A stretch of 64,000 nt of DNA from Piscicola geometra (GCA_943735955.1 OX030956.1:10794944-10858943); one strand, 5' to 3'. Counted from the first letter of the stretch, positions 23,059 to 36,790 are shown. Notes: generated by a model not told the origin, from the letters alone. Made by a program: numbers and translations.

Positions 23059-25871
23059 CAAATCGTTTTATAATCTGAAAATTGCAGTCCATCTCGTCAG
23101 TCTCGCCTCAGAGTTGTCTTTGATTATTCCATCTGGAGACTATTTCATCGGCTAATCAGCTTCCGCTGCTTGGAATTAATCTTGTGAATATATTTATTTT
23201 TCATTTAAATTTTTCTTTGCTTTAATTGTATTTTCTCGTCACCGCTGAAGCCGTCGCAAATCATTGCTAATTTTCCGTAAATGATCTCTATTTATTTATA
23301 TTATTTATTAAATTTATTTATTAAACTTATTGATTGATTGATTTATTTATGATTCTATTTATTGTAAACGATCTTCCACATCACCGTTCACGTTTTAGTA
23401 ATTTTATGAAATTTTACTTATTTTTTTATAATATTATCGAACACTGTATTTAGAAAGAAAAGCTTTTTTTTCTTTTCAAATAATTTTTTATGCCGCCCTT
23501 AAAAACGATGAATTTTTTTTCCTTAACTTTTGTTTCATTAAAAAGAGTTTATTTTTCAAATGCTTACTTAATACTTCATATTTTATCTCATCTTGGTCAG
23601 CTATTCATAGAATTGACTGTTCATGCCAGCACATCTTAAACTCTGGTTCATGAGGTTGCCTTAGCGATTTGTTTCAAATTTTGAAGAAATTTAAATTTTC
23701 AATTACACCTTATAGGTACGCAGATGCGCACCTTTCAAAGTTCTACAAAAGCCAGTTTCTGAAGTTACAGAATGGGGTCCAGCAAAAAAAGTTTTTTGAT
23801 ATTTTAGATTTTTTATTTGTATTCTCATTTAAAAAAAGAATCTCATGGTTTTGTGTTTTTCACGTCGTAATGCAGATGCTTGAGATATATTTTGAATCAA
23901 ATCTTCACTTAAAATTATCGCTGATTTATAGGATTCTTTTGTTGCTGAGATGCCATGCCTCTTGGAAGATTTATGTTAAAACCAAGTTCTTTGACATGTT
24001 TCTTGTAATAATGACATTTCAAATCGATATATATATATATATATATATTTGTATATAACCACTTGAAAATCGACAATTGATCTTTTTTAATTTGCTGACT
24101 TGACATTTCAAACTTAGACTACAAACTCAACTTTAAATCAAGTTTTTGCACACATTTTGGTGATTTTAATAATATTAATATCTGATTAATCACTGATATT
24201 ATTTGTTGTTTATACTCCAATTGATTTTAAAATGCGCAAAAACAAGATTTTTTAATAATACGTCTAAAACAAGATTTTTAAAAATGTCTTTAGAAGGCAT
24301 TCAAAAAACATCAACAGCTCTTAGCGAATAACTCATAGACTATAATTTATTTGCGAGCCAAGATGGGGTTATACGTAAACATATTTGCTTGGTTCTTATC
24401 TAACATTCATCTTAGAACTAGCTGAACAATATTGCAAGGCTTCATAGTGGACTCTCAAAGTTGTTGAAACGCTCAAGTGAGATTCTTCAGCGTACAATAT
24501 TCAGTCTTGAATTGTTTTAACGACAAAAAAACTTTATTTGAGACATATTGAGCACGTTTTATAGCGCTTTGTGAAGTTTTTGTGCCAATGTCAAAGAAGA
24601 TTCTAGTAGCTTCAAAGCCATTAAGAAGATCTATTCAATCAATCATTTGAAATGTTATTTGATAATGACGATGGCAGACTTTAATGGTGCCAAGCATTGG
24701 TGCTTAAGTATTGGTAAAAAAATTATGTTTATGTTATATATGTTATATATAAAAAGTTATTATACATCATTAAAATAATACTTGAAAAGTACAAAATAAT
24801 TAAAAGTGGGATTAAAAGATTAAGATGCATGGATTATTCTGAAAGCATTCTGGCTGAAGTGACGTGAGAGAGGGACGTCATAGAAACTTGATTGAGTCTC
24901 TAAAGGACAAGCTTTAAGAATGGAAAAATATCAAAAAAGAAACATTGACATTTTATTTGACTTTTTTTCACAAACTTTTAAAAAAGTATTTTAGTAGATT
25001 TCAGAAAATTTAAGGATTGATTTGAGAAAATATATTTATTGATTTGAGAAAATAGTTTATTTCTGTCGGACAGCTGGTCAGAATAGTGTCAAAGTCTTTC
25101 AAATCTTTTGTTGAAACTTTCACTATAATCTCTTTACGATCATTACTTTTGTTACCAATTTATGAGAAGTAAAAATATTTTTTTTTAAATAGGTCAAATT
25201 CTGTGTTCCAGAGACGCTGTGAAATATTATTTGTGAAACATAAATTTCGTATTATGCATTTTCAAGCCTTCAAGTTACAAACTTGTGATTTAAAAAAAGG
25301 TTTTAGTTTTTGCCTCCGTACCTGACACCATTTCTTCACCAAAATATCTTTGAAACAGTGATTTGTTTTCTAAATGGACTAGCTTCTACTTCTAATTTCC
25401 CTTTATTGGTGACATTCCAAGGTATGCAATCCTTTGTGAGGCCTCACTTGAATTAGTTGGTCTGCTCAGAACCTGAACAATCTGGCCTTGAAGTCTTTAA
25501 CAACAGTAAGCTGATCGAAGAAGGCCTTCTGAGTTGCATTGTGCTCCTTCATTGCAGACATCAAAATAACAGATTTATAGATTGAAACTAGCACGTCCTT
25601 TTATTGTCCAAGCCTTCCATTGTGATTCGCTTTAGCTGACAATCTGCAATGGTGAATGCCTCGAGCTAGTTATAACCCTAGTTTCGAGCCTGAAAACAAA
25701 CTTTTCGACAGCGTTCAATTTTTCGTTTCTAATTTTTCAAGTGAAATATATTCGAAAATGTAATTTTTTATTTTATAATACTTCTTTATTTAAAACGTAC
25801 TTTATACTTGTAATACTCCTAAAACAATATTTGTTTTGTTTTTCATTATTCATTAAATCAATTTAAATCGA
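23059..25871. other. Intergenic, no supported gene
   Basis: AT-rich 3' flank of the kinase gene and 5' flank of the mucin gene. It contains an (AT)n run near 24027-24048. No convincing coding, RNA or repeat structure was seen. Confidence 0.5.
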
Positions 25872-27981
25872 ATGATTTCAGTTCGGATAATGACTGCTTT
25901 TCCATCAAACAACCAAAACATCCTCTTCCCGATGAACGGCAACCCATCAAGATACCCCATCCTGCGGTCGAACCTACAGTACTCCAATGCAGTTTTTTTG
26001 AATCCTCAACCTTCTCCTCCCAAAGTGGCACTTGCGCCTCAAGTGTACACCACCGCACAGTCTCCGATGATGCTCGCTCCAGGCGCATCTTTCCCGCTCT
26101 CTGTCGCTGAATCCGCCAAATTGGGCGCCCAACGGAAGGAAGACATCGACGACGAGTTGATCCTGTACACGGAGGAGTATCGAAGACCGTGGCATCGGAG
26201 ACGAAAGGGTTTTTTGTGGATGCTGTGTTGTGGCTGCTGCAGCCTCCCGTGCCTCATTGCGGCTGCACTCGCTGCTGTTCTTGCCATCGTCGTTCTCTCA
26301 GTTGTTCTCACTCAAAGTTATTAGATTTGAATTTTCAATGCTATAAAAATTGTCTTTGAAGTTTTATAAATTGTCATTTAGAAAAATAGCTGATTAATAA
26401 AATCAATTATTTATAACGGTATTTTTTGTTTGCAGCTCTCTGTATGACTGGTGAGTTAATTGGTCCAAAAAACGTTGAAATTTATTAAAATGAAATAACT
26501 TTTTAATAAACCATTAATATAAATATGAATCGGATAATTCTGAATTCTATTAAAACATTTTCAGAAACCTGTGTAGCTGAACGTAAGTACAATTCGTGAT
26601 AAATTATACAAATAATTCTGTCTAATTTTTTTAAAACAAGCGTATTTTTTGAGAAAGATTAAAAAAAAAGATTTTATAAAAAGTTTTAAATGTTCATATT
26701 TTCCCCGAATGATCGAGCATTTGGTCATCTTCCACAGGCAACGCCTTCCTCAGCAATTTCCTCCTCGCGACAACGATAGCTCCTCCAGGCAGTCCCACTT
26801 CTCCCACCACTGACCATTTTTCTAACAAATTTAGTAACACTTTGGGTAAAGATATCGTTTCTAATTCGAGTTCTACTGCTGCTAACAATATAGCCACTGC
26901 CACTACTACTACTGCTAACAATTTGGCCGTTGCTACTACTACCACTGCTAACAATTTGGCTGTTTCTGCTACTACAGCTGCTGTCACTACTACTGCTGCT
27001 ACTACTACAACTGCTGCTGCTACTACTACTATGGCTGCTTCTATTACTACTACTACTACTGCTGCTGCTACTACTACTACTGCTGCTGCTACTACTACTA
27101 CTGCTGCTGCTTCTATTACTACTACAGCTGCTGCTACTACTACTACTACTATGGCTGCTTCTATTACTACTACTACTGCTGCTGCTACTACTACTACTGC
27201 TACTACTACTACTACTACTACTGCTGCTACTACTACTACAACTGCGGCTGCTTCTATTACTACTACTACAGCTGCTGCTACTACTACTACTGCTGCTACT
27301 ACTACTACAGCTGCTACTACTACTACTGCTGCTACTACTACTACTGCTGCTGCTTCTATTACTACTACAGCTGCTGCTACTACTACTGCTGCTGCTTCTA
27401 CTACTACTATGGCTGCTTCTACTACTACTACTACTGCTGCTACTACTACTACTGCTGCTATCACTGCTGCTATCACTACTACTGCTGCTACTACTATTGC
27501 TGCTACTACTACTACTACTACTGCTTCTACTACTACTACTGCTGCTACTACTACTACTGCTGCTACTACTACAACTACTACTACTGCTGCTACTACTACT
27601 ACTACTACTGCTGCTACTACTACTACTGCTGCTACTACTACAACTACTACTACTGCTGCTACTACTACTACTACTGCTGCTACTACTACAACTACTACTA
27701 CTGCAGCTACTACTACTACTACTGCTGCTACTACTACTACTACTACTACTGCTGCTACTACTACTACTGCTGCTACTACTACAACTACTACTACTGCTGC
27801 TACTACTACTACTACTGCTGCTACTACTACTACTGCTGCTACTACTACAACTACTACTACTGCTGCTACTACTACTACTACTGCTGCTACTACTGCCACT
27901 GCTACTTCTACTGCTGCTACTATTGCTACTGCTACTACTACTGCAACAAAGGGTCCTGTACAATGGAGATGCTTCCCATAA
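25872..27981 (+). CDS. Type II membrane mucin with microsatellite-encoded Thr/Ala ectodomain
   Basis: No named family recognised. Exons 25872-26316, 26436-26450 (15 nt), 26565-26582 (18 nt), 26738-27981; every intron is phase 1 and frames join, 573 aa (567 if the ATG at 25890 is used, since a splice acceptor-like gatttcag overlaps the first ATG). Residues 1-110 are a Pro/Asn-rich tail ending in the basic RRPWHRRRK, then a Cys-rich CCGCC and a hydrophobic span (about 116-148), so the N terminus should be cytoplasmic. The two tiny exons add the only ectodomain cysteines (LCMTETC). After a Ser/Thr/Pro stem come about 330 residues of nearly pure Thr and Ala with occasional Ser, Ile and Met, suited to dense O-glycosylation. 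The C terminus is KGPVQWRCFP. Likely a cell-surface coat protein. Confidence 0.7.
26975..27950 (+). repeat. ACT/GCT trinucleotide array (coding)
   Basis: About 1 kb of ACT and GCT triplets in blocks such as (ACT)4(GCT)2, with a larger recurring pattern near 27540-27890. Several frames are open across it; only the Thr/Ala frame is continuous with the spliced transmembrane exons. Confidence 0.9.
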
Positions 27982-28990
27982 ATCCATCCTCATCAAAAAT
28001 AATGTAATTTCAATTCTTTTCACTTAAATTTTAAAATATTTGGTCCTTTCACGTGTTCAAATTTGAAAGAAAATTTCAAATCCAACTATTTTCCGCCTTT
28101 ATTGACACTTATTAAAAATTCAACTTTGATAAATATTGTTTGAAACCTTAAGTTTGTCCTTTTCAGTTCATTAAAAGTGCTACTGCTCAGAGTGTTAACT
28201 TTTAAATATTAATCTAAAATAGAACTTAATAATAGTAATAACGATAATTACGAGCATCATTATAGTGGCGTATAACCCAAAAGGGCTTCCAGGCCACTTC
28301 TAAAAGGCACATTTTTCAGTTCGCTCTTATGGGGTTAGTAAGGCATCGCTGCACTCGAACCTAGAGCCAGTGACCATTGGCCAGACCTTTCCTCAGTTGA
28401 CGCGCTTGCATCCTTTCGAGCCTACTTCAGATTTTTAAAATTTAAAATTCTTTAGATTTTTTTTTTCAAATTGAAACGAATTTGATTAATTACAAATTGG
28501 CGATTTGAGACTCATTTGTTGGAAAAAAATTAATAAGGATACTTTTATAGGCACGAACTTTTTTAGCTTCAGTTTCTGAGTGGTTTTTTACTCATATTTT
28601 CAAATCACACTTATTTTAATTTGTTAAATTTTATTGTACAATTTGTGAAAAATTATTTTAAAATTCATTTTTAACCTTTTTTTTAAAAACAATTCTAAAG
28701 TATTTTAGTATCAAAGTAATATCAAATTTAATACAAAACAATACTAATTTCAATATTATATATAAAATATAAAAACCATTATAAAAACATAAACAACCAA
28801 AAAAGAGCTTTTGAAACTTATTATTATCAAATAAATGAATAATTTACGTGCAAAAAATGTAAATTAGCTCGAATAAAATCTTTAATTTCAAATGCAGTTT
28901 TACGTTGCACACTTTGATAAGGGAATGCACATAAGAGAGTATGGCGTGACACATAGTAATCGACAAGGGCTCTTGAGGGAAGGAAACTAA
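27982..28990. other. Intergenic with one SINE, no gene seen
   Basis: AT-rich spacer between the mucin stop and the TATA box of the MyTH4-FERM gene. Apart from the SINE at 28251-28422 nothing stands out. Confidence 0.5.
28251..28422 (-). mobile_element. tRNA-derived SINE, family A
   Basis: Minus strand: a tRNA-like head with a B box (GGTTCGAGTGC), a body containing GTGGCCTGGAAGCCC and TTGGGTTATACGCCACTATA, then an AAT-type tail. The same body and tail occur at 46001-46167, and the tail at 42647 and 63479. Confidence 0.65.
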
Positions 28991-28991
28991 T

Positions 28992-28998
28992 TATAAAA
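28992..28998 (+). promoter_or_regulatory. TATA box upstream of the MyTH4-FERM gene
   Basis: TATAAAA lies 77 bp upstream of the proposed ATG at 29069. An in-frame stop (TAA) overlaps this region, so the ATG is the first available start in this exon. It supports a real 5' end here rather than an internal exon of a longer myosin. Confidence 0.45.
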
Positions 28999-29068
28999 CC
29001 TTCTCAGTGTACAACTCGAGTGTCTCAGTGGTCGTTTGTCCCGTGGCATTGAACGAAAGGTTTCCAAA

Positions 29069-32000
29069 ATGGAGTCCGTCTCCGCCGCAAGACGGGATCG
29101 AGCCTGCAACGGAAAAGATGGAGGTTTGTGGGTTGGGTCGATTTGTCTGAATCGCGTATTCACGATTGAGGCGGGTGGATGGCTTTGAAAAGTTGAATTC
29201 ATCCCGTTAATTGAAAGTTTTTATGGACTAAATGAACGATGATATTTGGACGTTCTGACGAGCAGAGAGCATCAGAATGGTGCTTGTGAAAGAAGATCTG
29301 AAGGGAGTCCCGTTGAACCCAATCTTGCCAGAGAACCTCAACGCATTCCAGCTAGACGACTTCCTCGTCCATAAAAAAGTGACATACAATACAATAAAAA
29401 AATAAGATACCATAAAACAACAAAAATACTAATCGAAGTAATTTGATTGTACAGAAATGTATTGTTTTCTCTGAAATCATGAACATCTCATTCGAACTTG
29501 ATCAACAGATAAGAAATTTTGGTCATAGGAAAGACTTTACAAGAGAGGTCTTCCTTCAAGAATTGCCATCAAACCTTCACGAAACTGCTCTTGAGATCTC
29601 CCAGACGGTTTTGAACTTTTTCAAATCGGTTTATGGACCAAAAACTGTGAAGATTTAGCGTAAATTCTTTGTAACGATTATTTAATCCTTCGTTAGTGTA
29701 GCATTTTATCTTCTTTTTAAAGTAATTCTTTTAAAACATGGCATTCAATTCAGGTTTCTTTACTGAGTTGGCAAAAGTTGCCGTTAGACGAGCTGAAGAT
29801 GCACGGAGACAAGGTGGTCCGAGCAGGTTTGGAGACGAAGGAGCTGAGAGATGAAATACTTCTGCAGGTGCTCAGTGGACTGCAAGAGATAGAGAGAGAC
29901 GCTAGCAATGGTGCGTTAGGCGGGTGTTATTGACATGTTATGGTCAGGTGTGAGTGATAGCGGGTTAAAAAAGTTTTGACAAAATAATTTAAATAGTTTC
30001 TGCAAACTTCTTTTTTAGACTTATTTTACATTGTTTCAAACTTCATACTTTCTCAATCGTTTTCATGAAATCTCCAAGAAGAAGAAGCTGAGAAGAAGAC
30101 TTTGCTGGAGCAGTCGTGGGTGTTGCTTGCCGCTTGTCTCTCTTGTTTCCGACCCTCGTCTCAACTCTTTCCGTACCTTCTCAAGTATCAGTATTATTCA
30201 TCTAAATCAATTCTAGAGCACTTCTTCTAAGACGCAATTGAAATCTTCCACAATGTGCAAACCTTCTCATCAAACACACAAACCGCACGCAGCCACGTAT
30301 CGAAGAAGAAAGGAAACGAGGATAAAAGGGCATTCTGCCAACACAATCTCCTTCAAAACTTCTTCTTTTCCTTCGACGACCTTGGAACTTCTTCAGCCTC
30401 CTTGGAAGAACGCACCCACCCTCCCAGTCTGCTGGAGTGGACAGGCTACTACTTCAATGCCGCCACAGCCCTCGAAGTCACCTTGCCGAATGGTGAGATT
30501 CAAATTAGAGAGGAAATATTTCAAGAAGATACATCATTTGCGCCGTGGTCGGTCTTTGAAATGCCGGAGTATATTAGTTCATAAGGCGAATGTATATTTT
30601 GAATTGTTGTTAATTTAATAACTTCAAGGTTTAAGTTAAGTTTTAGTCGTTTTAGCTAGAAAACGAAAATGGTAATTCACTAGCTAATGATGGCGAGGCG
30701 GTTGAACTTTAACTTTAAGAGTGCTCTTGAGTAGCTTTGCAGACTCTTATCGGGAGTGAGTGTACAAACCGCTCAATATTGTTTGTATTAACTTCACGGT
30801 CGTCTCAGCTTTATATTGAAAAGCGTAAATGGCTCTTAAAAAGACATCATTGAATCATATTAGACAAATCAACTCAGCGAATTTTATTTACGCACAATCC
30901 GAAAATCGAAAAGCAATTGCTTTAGAATAATTTTCTAAATACACAATAAAGCTTTCCAAAAATAAAGAAGATTCATGAATTAAAGCTTCCACTCCTGATG
31001 CGAACCAACACCAAGGCCTGCAGTTCAAAGAAAAAGTGCACTCGTGGATGACGAACGAGCAGTTCGCCTCCAACGTTCTCATCCACAACTTGTGAGCGCC
31101 ATCCTACCCTTCTGAGACATTCTCCGCTTAAATGTGTCTTACTAGCATCCACTTCTTTCGTCTTTCTCCTATTTTTGCGTCTCACGAAAATCTGTTCTGC
31201 CATTCCGATAGTTCTTAGAGTATTCACATCACGAGAGTTCAATGTCTTTCTTTCCACCATAGGAGCGTTCCAGAAGACCATAGCAAAGGATGGTCGATGA
31301 CCTTGAAAACCGAAAGTACTCCATTTGAAGGGCAAGGTCACGACTGCCTACTTGACCTGGTTTCAGAAGTGGAAACCAATCAGAACTTGAGTCACATGCA
31401 AAGGAATTCTAATGGCAGGTAGAAAATGAATCAACTTTAAATATTATAAGACATTTTGTTTTTACCCAAAAGATAGAAATTTAATCCTTCAGTTAAATTC
31501 TTTTTCTCACTAAATCAAAATAAAATTAATTAATCATTTAAATCAGGAACAGAGCCTCCAGCACTAGCACTTCTGGGGAGGTTTCAGGGGAGGGTCGTCT
31601 GGTGGAGAGGATGTTCGATGAGTTCCTGAACGAGCACGATGGAACAATCTCCCAGAGCGCTGCAGACGTTGCGAGGAGAGTCAAGGGAGGCGGCTACCAG
31701 GCGGTGAGGCTTCCCTCCATAGCTATAACTATCTTTTGCAATACATTGACTCTTTTGAGTTAGGTGTTCACTTTTCTATTATAATGCATTGAGCCCTTCA
31801 CGTTAGATGAGCAAGGAAGAAGAGGAAGTTCAACGGCAGAAGAGACAGAAGGTGGGTGTTGGTGTATGAGATGCGAGAAATATTAGCGATACTTGCTAAT
31901 CTTTTTGTCAACGAGAGCATCATCATTGGATTGCCTGACAGATGCAGTGGCGAATTGAAGAGAAGCAACTCGAAAAGAAGCTTCTAGAAACGTCAATTGA

Positions 32001-35000
32001 AACTGAGGCGCTCAAACACAAACTCAAGAAACTGGAGCTTGGAAACGACGCTGAAACAAGCGTCAATCCAAAGAGCGCAGTGGATGACATGAGGGACAAC
32101 GAAACACTTGGTAAAAGCAACCACAGTGCCAGCAAACAAATCGATGAAAAGGAAAACAAAAAGAAAATTCCTCAGAGTTTTTCCGAGCCAAAAAAGAACA
32201 AAAAGGGAGGTTTTGAAAAGCCCGTAGAGACAAAAGAAGGCCAGCAGGGAATTCATCGGGGAAATTTGACGATACATGCTTCGGGAGCTGCTAGCCCGGT
32301 GACCGTCGGAAAGATTGTGTGGCCGCCAGTGAAGGAGGAAGTGGAAAAGGCTAGAGTTTGCAAATTAACTTTTTAATTAAATTTTTATTTAAAAAAATTA
32401 TGTTATTTAAAGTATTTTATTTTGAAATATAATTTTATTTTCCTTTAGCCCAAGATCATTCCGAGGAAACTCCTCATCGCCGAGGCAGCACAGGAGACAC
32501 CAAGCGAAAGTGAAACCATTCAAAAACTCTCTAAACCAAAACCAACCAGGCCTCAAGAACCAACCAGGCCTCAAGAAACAACCAGGCCTCAAGAACCTCT
32601 TGCAGCGCCACCAACAACGACAAGCCCTCTTCCAGAAGCTGCCATGCAAAACAAAACTGCCAAGATAAATACTGCTGAAATGGTGAAAATGCGACATGCA
32701 ATCGCCTAATGATTAATTTCCGAACTAAGTATTCTCTTTGTACTCTTGAAAGTCCGATTATAATTACATGCCCAGAAGTAAATTCCACTTAAACACACGT
32801 TATTTGGCAGAGCGCTAGTCAGAGAACGAAGATAAGGGACGTGAGGGGGAAGTTGGAGGAGTTGTATGGAACCAGCCATAGACGGCGATCTCCACTTTTT
32901 GGTGGTGAGGAGTCCACTTCAATGGTAGAAAACCCAGGACATCCCCAGGATCGCAGCCCATTCTGGGTCAAACCCCCCCAAGATTTGCAGCAGATTGCCG
33001 CCCCTGGAACCAACACACTCACGCCCTTTCCAAGTGACCCCCAAGAAGGTTTGTTTTGTTTCAAATTCAAAATGTTTTAATGAATCTTTAGAAAAAAATA
33101 ATTTATATTAAAAATAGTATATTCCCCATTCAGATAACAATCTCTCAAACAATGCTCCAATCTTCCAACAATCCCTGCCTAAACCACGTCCCAAAGCTGG
33201 AATCCCGCTACCTGTTTTATCTCCCAAACCCTCATTTTCATCCGCCAAGCCTAAGCTCTTCAGCCTTCCAGCCAGTTCCACCCTTGCCTACGCCGACCCC
33301 GAATGGATTCTTAAATTAAGAAAAGAAGTAAGAAATTTGTCTGTTTATTCAATTAATTCTCTAAAATTCTAAATAACTCAAACTCAAAAAAACTACTTTC
33401 AGTTTTTCTACCCTGGCGAAACTGTTAGTTCCCCGATCTGCATCGATTTGATTTTCCAGCAAATTTTCCAAGACACGTACGACAAAAGTTGCGTGCGACT
33501 GACTAGTTTGTGCTCCAGTCAGATGAAAGAGGCATTTGGTGAGAGCATAGGGGTTGAGGTTTGGTGAGAGCCTAGGGATTGAGGTTTGGGAAGAGCCTAT
33601 GGGTTGAGGTTTGGGGAGAGCCTAGGGGTTGAGGTATTTGTTTTAATCAAGCTTCATTACAAACACACATCGTTCGAATCTACTGACCACCAGAAGACCT
33701 CAAGAAACCCGGTGAGAAGGTCTTGGAAGAGGTGAAACTGCAGATGATCGAAAAGGCCCTGGCGATGCCCGTCTACTTCAGCAAGATCTTTGTTGTGCAG
33801 GTTGGAGTGTTGCTCAAACGAAGCTCTATTTATTTTCAACAAAAACTTTAAACATTTTAAAATTTAATTGTATTTTCCCTTCAAATATGGTCTAAATGAA
33901 GATAGCGAACAGCCACAAAACAACCACCATGACAGGACATGGGAGACCAGAAAGTAAAGTTTCTGGTTCTCGCCTCTCACAACTTCTCCCTCCTCTACAA
34001 GCTCAGCACACACCACAACGTGCTTGCCTTTGCATTCACCATCAAGTAAGTGATGTTTCGTTCTTCAACGAATTGATTTGTTTCAAATTATTGCGGGTAA
34101 CTAAGTTATTTAAAGATTGAAGGTGAGTTGACTTTTGATTGCTGTCAAGTCAACTTAGCACGTACAAACACACATACTATTACATACAAACACACATACT
34201 ATTACATACAAACACACATACTATCACATACAAACACACATGCTATCACATACAAACAGAATAATAATTCGCATAAAAACACACATACACCAACAAATAC
34301 AACAACACACACAAACACACATACAAACACACATACAACAACACATACAAACACACAGCTACGAAGACATCTTGCCACTTACAATGCCGAATGAACACAC
34401 ACTGAGGATCACCTCAACGAACAAAGACTGCCAAGAAGTCGACCTTCACATCCACACGCCCAATGTACGTGCACTCTCTTGTGTGCACTCACGTGAAATA
34501 TTCAACTATGAGAATGTTGAGTGCTGGGCGTTACTGCTGATAAGATTGAAGAACGCTTGGGAGTGAATAATAAAGATTATTAAATATGTAGCAATGTTGG
34601 GTGTTTCTTCTTAAATAGGTTGTCAAATGTCAAATATCAACTTCACTAGAATCACATTAAAATATGTTTTTTAAGTTTAATAACGACTTTTTGCAACGAC
34701 TCCCACACAGGCGCCCATCATTTACAACCTGATGACTGACTACAAGGTGTTTGCCGCTTTCAAATTGAATGAACTAACTTTAACTACGTCACTTAAGCTT
34801 TGAATTAGCACATGGTGTTAAACTTATCGACCTATTTTGGTAAAACTCTTTAAACAAACAATCATATCTTTTAAAAATTAACTTTTAAACTGTTAAGTAT
34901 TACCTTTTTCCATTAATTTCACTGCAATTAATGCCGCTAAACAATGTTTATTAATTTAGTAAACACACCCAACAGGCGTGCAGAGGCAAGCAGCTTGTCA

Positions 35001-35014
35001 CACACTTCGAATAG
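29069..35014 (+). CDS. Motorless myosin XV-like MyTH4-FERM protein
   Basis: Myosin XV tail module, expected to bind microtubules or membrane-protein tails. Exons 29069-29123, 29266-29378, 29509-29628, 29754-29910, 30079-30184, 30293-30492, 31016-31091, 31263-31418, 31547-31703, 31807-31851, 31942-32355, 32449-32682, 32811-33048, 33134-33327, 33403-33538, 33694-33800, 33936-34045, 34359-34464, 34711-34746, 34976-35014; all phases match, 932 aa. MyTH4 about 35-240 (LRDEI, SWVLLAACLSCF, FCQHNLL), FERM F1 about 240-330 (PPSLLEW, VHSW, KGWSM, LLDLVSE). Then a coiled coil (380-430), a Lys- and Pro-rich linker with PTRPQE repeats (to about 745), and FERM F2-F3 (745-930: WILKLRKEFFYP, IDLIFQQI, SHNFSLLYKL, TMPNEHTLRI). 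This matches myosin XV MyTH4-1 plus split FERM-1. Motor, IQ, SH3 and the second MyTH4-FERM are absent. The first and last exons are the least certain; unseen upstream exons cannot be excluded. Confidence 0.78.
34143..34358. repeat. ACACACATACAA minisatellite/microsatellite
   Basis: CA-rich 12-24 bp units (acacacatactattacatac and variants) running directly into the CACACAG acceptor of the exon at 34359. Confidence 0.8.
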
Positions 35015-35867
35015 AAACAGCTTGCGACTGCTGCAGCAGAGACCGCTTCAGACTTAGATGGAAGCGAGAGTTGGAAAAGAATAGATTCTTGTAGATTTTT
35101 TACCTTGCATTCCGCTGCTGATTCTTTTTTTACAATCTAATGTTCATGTAAAAAATCAACTTTTCTATTTTAGTTTGATACAAATTTACCAGAAAAGCCA
35201 ATGTACATGCCTTCTTTATCCACCTTTTTTGCACGTTGACCTCCCAGATGAGCTTCAACAAGTCATCCATCCACTTCCTTTAGTCGACACTCAAGATTAA
35301 AAAAACATGGTGGAATTTTATTGCGAGAAACGCGAGACATGCAAAACACTAAACAATTAACTAAAAGGGAATTTAATTTGTAGGCGTTGTCATGATAAAA
35401 TGTATCGCTGATGCATATCTCTAGATGTGTCTAGATATCTCTAGATGTGTTTAGACAGCTATTCTGCTTATTTACAATCCATGTAGAAGTAATCCGTGTT
35501 TTGACGATTACAAAACACCATCAAAGTTAGTTGTATATGTAAGATGTGGTACAATTAATGGGCGTAATGAATGCATATAGGTGATCTGAAGAGCTGGTAC
35601 ACTGTAGCAGTGGAGTTGAGTTGAGCATGCATTGCATCTTAGATAAGCACCCAAACATGCAGTCTTTGCAGCACAAAACAACGCAAGAATTTCGTAAAAA
35701 GCAAATAATTGAGTAAATTTCGTGGAAGTGTTCAGCATTAGAAACACAAAGACGAAAGCAGTGAATAGATGGCAGGTGCTGACTAATAATCTCACTAAAT
35801 ATTGCTGGTGCCTACTCTGAATGTCGAGACGATATTAAGTGTTTTTTGAAAAAGGTCACCAGACCAG

Positions 35868-35960
35868 GTGGTTGATGAGGTGGTTGAGGAGGTGGTTGAT
35901 GAGGTGGTTGGTGAGGTGGTTGAGGAGGTGGTTGAGGAGGTGGTTGATGAGGTGGTTGAT
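35868..35960. repeat. 12-bp array ggtggttgatga / ggtggttgagga
   Basis: About eight units. On the minus strand it reads as Pro-Gln-Pro-like or Thr-Ser-Ser-like chance frames. Confidence 0.85.
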
Positions 35961-36669
35961 CTCTTAGGTGCATACACTGATGCATCTTGACTGGCATTTT
36001 GTAGTTTCTTAGATTTCCTTGAGCATTTTGATGACTTAAACCCCAAACAAATAAATTGATGAGACAGACGAATGGATGAGACAGACGATAAAAATGAATT
36101 TTAAAACATCGAAGCACTAGCAAAGAAGCAGAATCTGAACTGCCAACCGCTCTAATACTGACAAATGACTGCAACGTTGCAAGTTGACATTCAGAAGCTG
36201 TTGAGATGACCCTCCAGATACTGACACTACACGATGTAACCCATTATAGAGTTCATGTGGTCATTATCAATTATAACTTATCCACACACGCACCGTCATA
36301 ATGATAATGGTGATGATGACAATCCTTCATTCATTCATGCATCATGTAGCACTAAATAAACAATTATTAAAAAACGAAAAAAACGTCAGCTGTTGAAAAG
36401 CAAAGAACACTCATTAAAAACGTTTGAAAGTACAGCGCTCGATGGCAAACACGTGACAGGAACAGGAAGGAGTTGACGAATAAGGGCGAAACGACAACAA
36501 TAACATGAGGGACAGGAAGTAGAAATGAAGGTTGGACCGCGGAAGAGGTCGAAATGAAAGAGTGAGTGACAGAAAGTGACAGTAAAATGACAGAAAGTGA
36601 TGGTAAAATGACAGTTAAGTGACAGGAGTGATATGAAGGAGAAGGACGCTCTTGCAATGTTACGGAGCA

Positions 36670-36790
36670 AAAGCCGAATAATTGGAAATATCGAATATTT
36701 GGGAATATCGAATAATTGGGAATATCGAATAATTGGGAATATCGAATAATTGGGAATATCGAATAATTGGGAATATCAAAATAATTGGGT
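36670..36790. repeat. 17-bp array gggaatatcgaataatt
   Basis: Six to seven units with little divergence, ending in a variant gggaatatcaaaataatt. Confidence 0.85.

Noticed and set aside
26694..28027. Minus-strand Val/Ala and Ser frames and the + strand Leu frame over the ACT/GCT array
   Set aside because: Shadows of the triplet repeat. Only the Thr/Ala frame joins the spliced membrane-anchor exons.
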